From the NCBI GenBank assembly GCA_000230935.2, contig AGIQ01000015.1:1-59434 (forward strand): a stretch of 59,434 nt of DNA, in the 5' to 3' direction. Within the stretch, counting starts at the first letter, position 1. Every line of letters starts with the position of its first letter. The stretch comes from Mycolicibacterium rhodesiae JS60 (GTDB lineage Bacteria > Actinomycetota > Actinomycetes > Mycobacteriales > Mycobacteriaceae). Positions 1 through 7,380 of this stretch are shown here, piece by piece. The notes beneath the pieces are model-generated. The model did not search any database. It was not told where the DNA came from and worked only from the letters and a program-made list of their open reading frames with translations. Made by a program: the position numbers and the translations under genes.

Positions 1-331
1 CCGCGGCGCGGCCCGCCCCGCGACTGCGCGAAGCGAACTCGACGTTGGCCTGCACGCTCAGGTGCGGGAACAGCAGCGGGTCCTGCAGCAGCAGGCCGAC
101 CCGGCGGTCATGGGTGGCCACCTGCCGGCCCGCCGCCGTGTCGGTCAGGGCGCGCCCGCCGAGACGTACCAGGCCGCTGTCGGGTGCCAGCAGCCCGGCG
201 ATGACGTGCAGCGTGGTGGACTTTCCGGCGCCGTTGGGTCCGAGGATCGCCAGCACTTCCCCGGCGGCGACCTCGAACGCCACCTGGAAGCCGCGCTCGG
301 CCACCGCGGCAGAAAACTGGAGCTCAGCCAT
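1..331 (-). CDS. modC: Molybdate ABC transporter ATP-binding protein ModC (5' part only)
   Basis: ATPase subunit of the molybdate importer, acting on the cytoplasmic face of ModB. Only the first 110 residues lie in the window; the rest continues past the left edge. The Walker A motif GPNGAGKST is at residues 31-39, and a Q-loop with QDPLLFPHLSVQ lies near residue 83. The ATG at 331 overlaps the modB stop (ATGGCTGA), so the two genes are translationally coupled. The assignment to molybdate rather than another ABC family rests on the coupling to modB and on the Rv1858-Rv1859 gene order. Walker B, signature motif and any C-terminal TOBE domain are out of view. Confidence 0.9.
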   Translation of the reverse strand, partial: MAELQFSAAVAERGFQVAFEVAAGEVLAILGPNGAGKSTTLHVIAGLLAPDSGLVRLGGRALTDTAAGRQVATHDRRVGLLLQDPLLFPHLSVQANVEFASRSRGAGRAA

Positions 332-1139
332 CGGGATTCCATCCCGACAATCGCCGCACGCCGAGCCCGAGGACGACAATCGCGGCGACCACGACCAGCA
401 GAATCGACAGCGCCACGGCGGCGTCGGGGTCGCTCTCGCGCTGCAGGTAGATCTCCAGTGGCAGCGTCCGGGTGACGCCCTGCCGCGAACCCGCGAAGGT
501 CAGCGTCGCCCCGAACTCCCCCAGCGACCGCGCGAAGGCCAGTACCGATCCCGACACCAGGCCAGGCGCCAGCAGCGGAAGCGTCACCCGCCACCACACG
601 GTTGCCGGCCTGGCCCCCAGCGTCGCCGCCACGATCTCGTAATCGGCCCCTGCCGTGCGGGCCGCACCTTCCAGCGCGATCACCAGGAACGGCAGCGAGA
701 CGAACGTCTGCGCCAGCACCACCGCGGTCGTGGTGAACGCGATGTTGATCCCGGCGGCCTCCAGGTAGCTCCCGAGCAGGCCCAGCCGGCCGAATGCGTA
801 CAGCAAGGCGATCCCGCCGACGACCGGCGGTAGCACCAGCGGCAACAGGATCAGCGGCCGCAGCGCCCGCACGAGCCGCCCGTCGGTGCGGGCCAGGACC
901 AGCGCCATCGGCACGCCGAGGATCAAGCAAAGCGCCGTGCTGGCGGCGGCGGTGCGCAGGCTCAATAGCAGCGCGGCCTGCGATGCATTGCTGGTGATCA
1001 GCGACCAGAAGTTGGTCCAGTCGACCTTGACGGCCATCGCCACCAACGGCAGCACCACGAACGCCGCGCCGAGCACGGCCGGGAGGTAGACCCAGCGCGG
1101 CAGCGGCGGCTGCGTACGGTGTGCCGCGCTGCGCCTCAC
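324..1139 (-). CDS. modB: Molybdate ABC transporter permease ModB
   Basis: Inner-membrane permease of the molybdate importer, 271 residues, GTG start. Several hydrophobic segments fit a BPD_transp_1 fold, beginning with LPRWVYLPAVLGAAFVVLPL. The ATPase-contacting EAA loop is visible as EIVAATLGARPATVWWRVTL in the C-terminal half, followed by the ModB-typical EFGATLTFAGSRQGVTRTLP. The last four codons overlap modC. In M. tuberculosis modA (binding protein) precedes modB; here the next gene upstream is the divergent SDR gene, so no modA is present at this locus. Confidence 0.92.
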   Translation of the reverse strand: MRRSAAHRTQPPLPRWVYLPAVLGAAFVVLPLVAMAVKVDWTNFWSLITSNASQAALLLSLRTAAASTALCLILGVPMALVLARTDGRLVRALRPLILLPLVLPPVVGGIALLYAFGRLGLLGSYLEAAGINIAFTTTAVVLAQTFVSLPFLVIALEGAARTAGADYEIVAATLGARPATVWWRVTLPLLAPGLVSGSVLAFARSLGEFGATLTFAGSRQGVTRTLPLEIYLQRESDPDAAVALSILLVVVAAIVVLGLGVRRLSGWNPDG

Positions 1140-1160
1140 CCGTCACACCCTAAGGGCGAA

Positions 1161-1188
1161 GCGACACGCCGTGTCCTTATCGTGTCGC
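1161..1188. promoter_or_regulatory. Inverted repeat in the modB / SDR divergent promoter region
   Basis: GCGACACG (1161-1168) and CGTGTCGC (1181-1188) form perfect 8-bp arms around a 12-base spacer, with a nested ACAC/GTGT dyad. It lies 21 bp upstream of the modB start and about 90 bp upstream of the SDR start, so it could be an operator for either gene or a hairpin in the modB leader. No known binding motif is recognised. Confidence 0.35.
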
Positions 1189-1280
1189 CGCGACATTGGC
1201 CGAATTAGCTACCGTCCAGTAACATCTCTGACCAATCGACACCACCGCGCTCGAAGGCGTGCACGAGGAGGTCAAAGACG

Positions 1281-1952
1281 ATGGACGTGCTGGTCACTGG
1301 CGCTGACACCGAACTAGGTCGCACGATCGCGGAGGGTTTCCGCGACGCCGGCCACAAGGTCGTCATCAGCGGCGCCCGCCGCGACGACCTCGAGGTGGCC
1401 GCCAAGGAGCTCGATGTCGATGCCATCGTGTGCGACACCACCGACCCGGAGGCGCTCGCCGAGGCGCGCACCGTCTTCCCGCACCACCTGGACACCATCG
1501 TCCACGTCCCCGCCCCGGCCTGGGTCGGCGGAGATCCTCGCACCTTCACGCTGGCCGACACCGCCAGGGCGTGGCGCACCGCGCTCGACGCGACGGTGCT
1601 CTCGGCGGTCCTGCTGGTGCAGAACATCGGTGACCACCTGCGCTCCGGCGGCTCTATCGTGACCGTCGTGCCGGACAACCCGCGCGACGGCGGCGCCGAC
1701 GCCGCGGTCAAGGCTGCGGTGTCGAATTGGACTGCGGGACAAGCGGATTACTTTGGAACCCGCGGTATCACCGTCAACACGGTGGCCTGCGGCCGCAGCG
1801 CGGAGCCGTCCTATGACGGGCTGTCGACCACCCCGCCGTCGGTGGCTGCCGAGATCGCGCGGCTGTCGCTGTTCCTGACCACGCCGGCCGCCCGGCACAT
1901 CACCGGCCAGACCGTGCACGTCGGCCGGGGTGCGCTGGCCAACTTCGGCTGA
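1281..1952 (+). CDS. SDR-family protein with degenerate active site (Rv1856c-like)
   Basis: A 223-residue protein with a short-chain dehydrogenase fold: N-terminal Rossmann segment MDVLVTGADTELGRTIAEGF and C-terminal FLTTPAARHITGQTVHVGRGAL. The canonical TGxxxGxG is altered (TGADTELG). The catalytic YxxxK is not intact: in ADAAVKAAVSNW the position four before the Lys is Asp instead of Tyr. The Ser region reads IVTVVPDNPRDGG. The M. tuberculosis orthologue Rv1856c, as I recall it, shares these substitutions. This suggests a conserved non-catalytic or altered nucleotide-binding protein rather than a classical oxidoreductase. GAGGAGG lies 9 bases before the ATG. The gene is divergent from modB. 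Confidence 0.85.
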   Translation: MDVLVTGADTELGRTIAEGFRDAGHKVVISGARRDDLEVAAKELDVDAIVCDTTDPEALAEARTVFPHHLDTIVHVPAPAWVGGDPRTFTLADTARAWRTALDATVLSAVLLVQNIGDHLRSGGSIVTVVPDNPRDGGADAAVKAAVSNWTAGQADYFGTRGITVNTVACGRSAEPSYDGLSTTPPSVAAEIARLSLFLTTPAARHITGQTVHVGRGALANFG

Positions 1953-2143
1953 CCAGGCATTCACCTGACGTTCGCCGGCGGCCACTAACGTCGGTCTCAG
2001 TGACGATCCGCTGCGCTGTTCAGATCCCGACTTCTTCCACGGTGGGTGGCAGATATCACCTGATCTGCCCGGGTACCGGCGCGAAGTCCGTAGCCGGGGC
2101 GACTACCGTAGTACCTGTCCTGTGCATGTTTTGAGGAGCAGAA

Positions 2144-3514
2144 ATGACCCACCCCGGTGCAACTCCATCGGATAAGCACAAGGTCGTCATCATCGGTTCG
2201 GGGTTCGGCGGCCTGAATGCCGCGCAGAAGCTCAAGCGAGCCGACGTCGACATCAAGCTGATCGCCAAGACCACCCACCACCTGTTCCAGCCGCTGCTGT
2301 ACCAGGTGGCGACGGGCATCATCTCCGAAGGGGAGATCGCCCCGCCCACCCGCGTGATCCTGCGCGACCAGGAGAACTGCCAGGTGCTGCTGGGTGAGGT
2401 CACCAATATCGACCTCGAGCACAAGACGGTCGACTCGATCCTGCTGGGTCACACCTACCGGACTCCGTACGACACCCTGATCGTCGCTGCCGGTGCCGGG
2501 CAGTCGTACTTCGGCAACGACCAATTCGCCGAGTGGGCACCCGGCATGAAGACCATCGACGACGCGCTCGAGCTGCGCGGCCGGATCCTCGGCGCCTTCG
2601 AGCAGGCCGAGCGGTCCAGCGACCCGGTGCGCCGCGAGAAGCTGCTGACCTTCGTCGTCGTCGGCGCAGGCCCGACCGGTGTCGAGATGGCCGGGCAGAT
2701 CGCCGAGCTCGCCGACCACACCCTGCGGGGCGCGTTCCGGCACATCGACTCCACGCGGGCGCGGGTGATTCTGCTGGACGCCGCTCCCGCGGTGCTGCCG
2801 CCGATGGGCGAGAAGCTCGGCAAGAAGGCGCAGGACCGGCTCGAGAAACTCGGCGTCGAGATCCAGCTCGGCGCGATGGTCACCGATGTCGACCGCAACG
2901 GGATCAGCGTCAAGCGCGGCGACGGCACCACCGACCGGATCGAATGCGCCACCAAGGTGTGGTCGGCCGGTGTGTCGGCCAGCCCGTTGGGCAAGATCAT
3001 CGCCGACCAGTCCGACGCCGAGATCGACCGGGCCGGTCGGGTCAAGGTCGGACCTGACCTGTCGGTTCCTGGCCACCCGAATGTGTTCGTGGTCGGCGAC
3101 ATGGCGTTCGTCGACGGCGTTCCCGGTATGGCGCAGGGCGCCATCCAGGGGGCCAAGTACGTGGCGAACCTGGTCAAGTCGGAGCTCAAGGGCGCCGATC
3201 CGGCGGCCCGCGCGCCCTTCTCGTACTTCGACAAGGGATCGATGGCGACCGTGTCGCGGTTCAGCGCGGTGGCCAAGATCGGCAAGTTCGAGTTCGCCGG
3301 ATTCTTCGCGTGGCTGGCGTGGCTGTTCCTGCACCTGGTCTACCTCGTGGGGTTCAAGACCAAGATCGCGACGATGCTGTCCTGGACCACGACCTTCCTG
3401 GGCCGCGGCCGCAGCCAGCTCACGATCACCGAGCAGCAGGCCTACGCGCGCACCAGGATTGAGCAACTCGAGGAGATCGCCGCGACCGTCGAGGACGAGA
3501 AAGCCGCCAGCTGA
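2144..3514 (+). CDS. ndh: Type II NADH dehydrogenase Ndh
   Basis: Non-proton-pumping NADH:menaquinone oxidoreductase, the main NADH entry to the mycobacterial respiratory chain; peripheral to the inner membrane. 456 residues. The FAD-binding motif is GSGFGGLNAAQ near residue 18 and the NADH-binding motif is GAGPTGVEMAGQ near residue 176. NVFVVGDMA closes the FAD site. The C-terminal amphipathic/hydrophobic stretch FFAWLAWLFLHLVYLVGF is the usual membrane anchor. AGGAG lies 6 bases upstream of the ATG. Length and sequence match mycobacterial Ndh closely. A promoter must lie in the 191 bp after the SDR gene, but I see no clear element. Confidence 0.96.
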   Translation: MTHPGATPSDKHKVVIIGSGFGGLNAAQKLKRADVDIKLIAKTTHHLFQPLLYQVATGIISEGEIAPPTRVILRDQENCQVLLGEVTNIDLEHKTVDSILLGHTYRTPYDTLIVAAGAGQSYFGNDQFAEWAPGMKTIDDALELRGRILGAFEQAERSSDPVRREKLLTFVVVGAGPTGVEMAGQIAELADHTLRGAFRHIDSTRARVILLDAAPAVLPPMGEKLGKKAQDRLEKLGVEIQLGAMVTDVDRNGISVKRGDGTTDRIECATKVWSAGVSASPLGKIIADQSDAEIDRAGRVKVGPDLSVPGHPNVFVVGDMAFVDGVPGMAQGAIQGAKYVANLVKSELKGADPAARAPFSYFDKGSMATVSRFSAVAKIGKFEFAGFFAWLAWLFLHLVYLVGFKTKIATMLSWTTTFLGRGRSQLTITEQQAYARTRIEQLEEIAATVEDEKAAS

Positions 3515-3626
3515 TTCCGGCGCGGTGCAACTGGGAATTGGCCGTGAGCGGGCGTGAAATCACCGTGTTCGCCCACGCGCTGCCCTAGCATGATCGGCGA
3601 CGACAGTCTCAATACGAGGGGGCCCG

Positions 3627-3992
3627 ATGACATTCGATCGTTCCGTGCGACGCGCAGCTGCGGCAGCGCTGGGCGCAGGTGCGGTGTTGCTCAGTGTGGC
3701 GGGACCCGCTGCTGCCGACCCGCCGCCCAACTGCACCACCGCGGACATGACCGGGATCATGTCCGGCGTGTCGGCGGCGATGTCGAGCTATCTGTTCACC
3801 CATCCGGACGTCAACGCGTTCTTCACCGGCCTGCAGGGCCTACCCAAGGCTCAGGTGCAGACCCAGACGCAGCAGTATCTCGACGCCAACCCGAATGTCC
3901 GCGCCGACCTGGATGGCATCCGCCAGCCGTCGACCGATTTCCGTGCCCGCTGCGGCCTGATCCAGCGTCCGCTGGCTCCGGGCATCGTCTAA
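3627..3992 (+). CDS. Secreted hemophore-related protein (Rv0203-like family)
   Basis: Small exported protein of 121 residues. The N-terminus (RRAAAAALGAGAVLLSVAGPAAA) is a Sec signal peptide with cleavage expected before DPPPNC. The mature part is helical, with a Cys near the N-terminus (PPNC) and a second near the C-terminus (RARCG), and the family-typical SSYLFTHPDVNAFF and YLDANPNVRADL. The family was defined by the M. tuberculosis heme-binding protein Rv0203; heme binding here is inferred from family membership only. A -10-like TAGCAT occurs at 3587. It stands between ndh and a sensor kinase and has its own short upstream region, so it may be a single gene. Confidence 0.8.
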   Translation: MTFDRSVRRAAAAALGAGAVLLSVAGPAAADPPPNCTTADMTGIMSGVSAAMSSYLFTHPDVNAFFTGLQGLPKAQVQTQTQQYLDANPNVRADLDGIRQPSTDFRARCGLIQRPLAPGIV

Positions 3993-4047
3993 CCGCACCC
4001 CGGCGTGGCCCGGCGCCGTTGGCGCGGCGCCCCCTAAGGTTGTCGGC

Positions 4048-5418
4048 GTGGTCGTGAAGCCCGACGAGATCGTCTACCGCGTGCTGCAACGGCTGCCGAC
4101 GCGCATGCTGTCGCTGCGCACGATCGTCATCGTCGCGGCGTTGTCGGTGGTGATCCTGGTGCTGACGCTGGGCACCTGGGTGTGGGTGGGCGTCACCCAC
4201 GACCAGTACAGCCAGCTCGACCGGCGGCTGGATTCGGTCAGCAGCCTCGGTGATGTCAGCTCGCTGCTGACCACCGCAGGGCCCGGCGGGGTCGGCACAC
4301 CCACGCCGGACGGCAATCTGGTGCGCACGATCCGGGTCGGGGCAATGGCGATGTCGGTGCCCCCCGAGGTGGTGCTGCCCGCGCTGGACGACGGCTATGC
4401 CAACACCACCATTGACGGCGTCGAGTACCGGGTGCGCACGTTCTCGGTCGGCGGGGCCACGATCGCGCTGGGCGCACCGCTGGCCGAGACCCAGCGCCGG
4501 ATCGCCGAGCTGCACCTGCGGGTGCTGCTGATCTGCGCCGGCGTGATCGCGGGAACCGTGCTGGTCGGCTGGCTGATCTCGCTGATCATGATCAATCCGT
4601 TCCGACTGCTGGCTCAGCAGGCCCGCGCGATCAACGCCCAGTCCAACCCCGACGAGGTACAGGTCCGCGGCGTCAAGGAGGCGGTGGAGATCGCCGAGGC
4701 CGTCGAAGGCATGCTGGCCCGCATCGGCGACGAACAGGCCCGCACCAAGGCCGCCCTCGAGTCGGCCCGGGACTTCGCCGCCGTCGCCTCGCACGAGCTC
4801 CGCACGCCGCTGACCGCCATGCGCACCAACCTCGAAGTGCTGTCGACCCTGGATCTCGCCCCCGAACAGCGCACCGAGGTGATCGGCGACGTCATCCGCA
4901 CGCAGAGCCGCATCGAGGCCACCCTGACCGCGCTGGAGCGACTGGCCCAGGGCGAGCTGACGACCGCCGATGACTTCGTGCCGTTCGACGTCGCCGAGTT
5001 ACTCGACCGAGCCGCACACGACGCCGAACGCATCTACCGCGACCTCAAGGTCTCGCTGGTGCCCTCGCCCGCGGTGCTGATGGTCGGCCTGCCGGTCGGG
5101 CTGCGGCTGGTGATCGACAATGCGATCGCCAACGCGGTCAAGCACGGCGCCGCCACCGAGGTCCAGCTGTCGGTGACCAGTTCCGCCGACGGGGTCCAGA
5201 TCACCGTCGACGACAACGGCAGCGGGGTGCCCGAAGAGGAGCGCGCCGCGGTGTTCGAACGCTTCTCCCGCGGCTCCACCGCGTCACGGTCCGGGTCGGG
5301 CCTCGGCCTGGCGCTGGTCGCCCAGCAGGCCGAATTACACGGCGGCACAGCCTCGTTGTGCGCCAGCCCGCTCGGCGGTGCTCGGCTGGTGCTCAACCTT
5401 GCCGGCCCGCACGACTAG
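4048..5418 (+). CDS. PrrB-like sensor histidine kinase without adjacent response regulator
   Basis: Membrane sensor kinase of 456 residues, GTG start. There is a TM helix near residues 25-50, an extracytoplasmic domain, a second TM helix near residues 155-180, then HAMP, HisKA and HATPase domains. Functional motifs are intact: H-box ASHELRTPLTAMR, N-box IDNAIANAVKHG, G1 DDNGSGVP, F-box ERFSRGS, G2 GSGLGLAL. The catalytic half is nearly identical in pattern to M. tuberculosis PrrB (for example LEVLSTLDL, RTQSRIEATL, LVAQQAELHGGTASL), whereas the sensor domain differs. No response regulator precedes or follows it; the next gene is convergent ureD, with a 4-bp overlap. It is either a paralogue of the prrAB kinase or the only copy, separated from prrA. 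Confidence 0.88.
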   Translation: MVVKPDEIVYRVLQRLPTRMLSLRTIVIVAALSVVILVLTLGTWVWVGVTHDQYSQLDRRLDSVSSLGDVSSLLTTAGPGGVGTPTPDGNLVRTIRVGAMAMSVPPEVVLPALDDGYANTTIDGVEYRVRTFSVGGATIALGAPLAETQRRIAELHLRVLLICAGVIAGTVLVGWLISLIMINPFRLLAQQARAINAQSNPDEVQVRGVKEAVEIAEAVEGMLARIGDEQARTKAALESARDFAAVASHELRTPLTAMRTNLEVLSTLDLAPEQRTEVIGDVIRTQSRIEATLTALERLAQGELTTADDFVPFDVAELLDRAAHDAERIYRDLKVSLVPSPAVLMVGLPVGLRLVIDNAIANAVKHGAATEVQLSVTSSADGVQITVDDNGSGVPEEERAAVFERFSRGSTASRSGSGLGLALVAQQAELHGGTASLCASPLGGARLVLNLAGPHD

Positions 5419-6041
5419 AGCCGGGCGCCCTGCCAGGTTGAGATGCTGCCGCCGGCGGCCAGTGCCAGTGTGAGGCCTGCGGCGTCCTCGGCGGGCTCGG
5501 GGTAACGCAGCTCGCTGACGCAGGCCAGCGGAGTGCCCAGTGCATCGTCGGCCACCGAACCGGGTCCCAGCTCCACCCGGTGCCGCAGCAGCGGTGTGCC
5601 GGCGATGTCGGCGTGCATGGCGCCACTCCAAAACCCCTCGCGCTCACCGGTTCTGCCGATCTGTACCCGCTCCCGGATCCGCAGCCTGCTGCCGGCGGCG
5701 GCCCACACCGTCAGCTCGGTCAGGTGGCGGGCGTTACCGGCAACAATGGTCGGCTCGGGATCGATGTCGAGCTCGCCGGCGGCCTCGATGTGCCAGCACG
5801 CCCGCGATCGTGTGGTCGCCGGGCCGGGTAGCGCGACGGTGGCGGCCGCACTCCGAAGCCGCAGTCGCGCACCCGGTTCCACGATCAACCGGATCGCGAT
5901 GGTGTCGCCGCCCAGCGGTGTGGCCGCCGCCGATACCAGGTGCACGGTGTCGCGTTCGGTGTGCCGTGCCGCCAGACCGCCCCGGCACTCGATGCGCGGC
6001 AGCCGCCCGGGCTGGGCCACCACGAGGACGTCGGAGTGCAT
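5415..6041 (-). CDS. ureD: Urease accessory protein UreD
   Basis: Accessory protein that, with UreF and UreG, delivers nickel to the urease active site; cytoplasmic. 208 residues, the same length as the M. tuberculosis protein. Recognised from the UreD pattern of beta-rich sequence, including LIVEPGARLRLRSAA, WHIEAAGELDIDPEPTIV and GEREGFWSGAMHADIAGTPL. Last gene of the leftward ureABCFGD operon; its ATG lies 3 bases after the ureG stop. Its own stop overlaps the stop of the convergent sensor kinase. Confidence 0.93.
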   Translation of the reverse strand: MHSDVLVVAQPGRLPRIECRGGLAARHTERDTVHLVSAAATPLGGDTIAIRLIVEPGARLRLRSAAATVALPGPATTRSRACWHIEAAGELDIDPEPTIVAGNARHLTELTVWAAAGSRLRIRERVQIGRTGEREGFWSGAMHADIAGTPLLRHRVELGPGSVADDALGTPLACVSELRYPEPAEDAAGLTLALAAGGSISTWQGARL

Positions 6042-6044
6042 CGG

Positions 6045-6722
6045 TCAGGCGGGCTGGTTGACGCGCAGCTGTTCGCGCACCCAGGACAGCACCGGGGATG
6101 CGGCCGGATCCTCGGTCAGCGAGATCAGCACTGTCGGCCGGCCCTCACGCACCTTGGCGGCGTCACGGCGCATCACGTCCAGGTCGGCGCCGACCAGCGG
6201 CGCCAGGTCGGTCTTGTTGACCACCAGCAGGTCCGAGAACGTCACGCCGGGGCCGCCCTTGCGTGGCACCTTGTCGCCGCCGGCGACGTCGACGACGAAG
6301 ATCTGCACGTCGACCAGGCCGGAGGAGAACGTCGCGGTCAGGTTGTCCCCACCGGACTCCACCAGGATCAGGTCAAGTTCGTGGCCGGCGATCAGGTCGT
6401 CGATCGCGTCGAGGTTGGCGGTGATGTCGTCGCGGATCGCGGTATGCGGGCAGCCGCCGGTCTGCACGGCCGCGATCCGGTCGTCGGGCAAAACCGCGTG
6501 CCTGCGCAGGAAGTCGGCGTCCTCGGTGGTGTAGATGTCGTTGGTCAGCACCGCCAGCGACAGTTCGTCGCGCAATTGGCGGCACAGCGCGGCCACCAGC
6601 GCGGTCTTGCCCGAACCGACCGGCCCGCCGATCCCGATCCGCAGCGGCTCCCCCGGCTGGCGGGTCCGCTTGGGCCGGTCCGAATGCGCGTGCGGTCGAC
6701 TGTCAATGAAATGTGGAGGCAT
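6045..6722 (-). CDS. ureG: Urease accessory GTPase UreG
   Basis: SIMIBI-class GTPase that binds nickel and drives urease activation. The ATG at 6722 gives 225 residues and starts with the His-bearing N-terminus MPPHFIDSRPHAHS. The P-loop GPVGSGKT is at residues 33-40, the metal-binding CPH is within VQTGGCPHTAIRDD near residue 100, and ESGGDNLTATFS and NKTDLAP follow. An upstream in-frame codon would extend the protein into ureF but lacks family similarity. Ten bases separate it from ureF. Confidence 0.95.
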   Translation of the reverse strand: MPPHFIDSRPHAHSDRPKRTRQPGEPLRIGIGGPVGSGKTALVAALCRQLRDELSLAVLTNDIYTTEDADFLRRHAVLPDDRIAAVQTGGCPHTAIRDDITANLDAIDDLIAGHELDLILVESGGDNLTATFSSGLVDVQIFVVDVAGGDKVPRKGGPGVTFSDLLVVNKTDLAPLVGADLDVMRRDAAKVREGRPTVLISLTEDPAASPVLSWVREQLRVNQPA

Positions 6723-6732
6723 ACAAGTACTT

Positions 6733-7380
6733 TCAGGAGACGAACAGGGGACGTTCTCGCTGCACGTGGCGCTGGGCCAACTCATCGAGCAGTGGGTCGG
6801 ACAGGTCGGCGAGCCCCGCGGCGGCACGCTGCGCGGTCTGTTCGCACAACTGTGCCAGCTCGAACGTGAGCGCCGCGACGTCGGCGGGATCGAGCGCCAG
6901 CAGCCGCTGCGCGGCTGTCGCGGTGCCGGTCATCGTGGTGTAGACGATCGACAGCGCGGTCTGTTCGGGTGTCAGCCCGCCGGCCACGCCGACCCGGCCG
7001 GCAGTTACGGCCAGGTGCGGGCGGGGGCCCAGGGAGTCCCAGGCCCATTCCTGTTCCGCGTCCGGCCAGACGCGGCGGGCCAGCCGCAGCAGCCCGCGGC
7101 CCTGCGCGCGGGAGGCGAGCCGCGCCGCCGGTGCCGGTGTGCGGGCATCGGTTTCGGCATCGGCGGCAGCCACGGTCAGGTCGCCGCGGTGCACGGCCGC
7201 CCCGACGGATGCGGTCACCAGGCCGCTGGTCCGGATCCGGCGGCGCAGGTAGGCCTCCAGCGTGGCGAGGTCGGTGACCAGGCGGCTCGTGACCGCTTCC
7301 TCCACTCCGCCGGAGTGCACGTGTCCCCCGGTCGGCAACCGCGAGTCGGCCAGGATCAGCAGGGTGGACAGTGTGGCCAT
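6733..7380 (-). CDS. ureF: Urease accessory protein UreF
   Basis: Partner of UreD and UreG in urease maturation. 215 residues. The N-terminal LLILADSRLPTGGHVHSGGVEEAV is the UreF signature (family members have LSDSALPTGGFAHSGGLE-type sequence). The mostly helical remainder includes SIVYTTMTGTATAAQRLL. The ATG shares one base with the ureC stop (TGATGG), consistent with coupled translation. Confidence 0.93.
   Translation of the reverse strand: MATLSTLLILADSRLPTGGHVHSGGVEEAVTSRLVTDLATLEAYLRRRIRTSGLVTASVGAAVHRGDLTVAAADAETDARTPAPAARLASRAQGRGLLRLARRVWPDAEQEWAWDSLGPRPHLAVTAGRVGVAGGLTPEQTALSIVYTTMTGTATAAQRLLALDPADVAALTFELAQLCEQTAQRAAAGLADLSDPLLDELAQRHVQRERPLFVS

Noticed and set aside
1150..1166. 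GGGCGAAGCGAC resembling the dispersed repeat core
   Set aside because: Only about ten bases match the repeat and the GGAGGGCAG half is missing.
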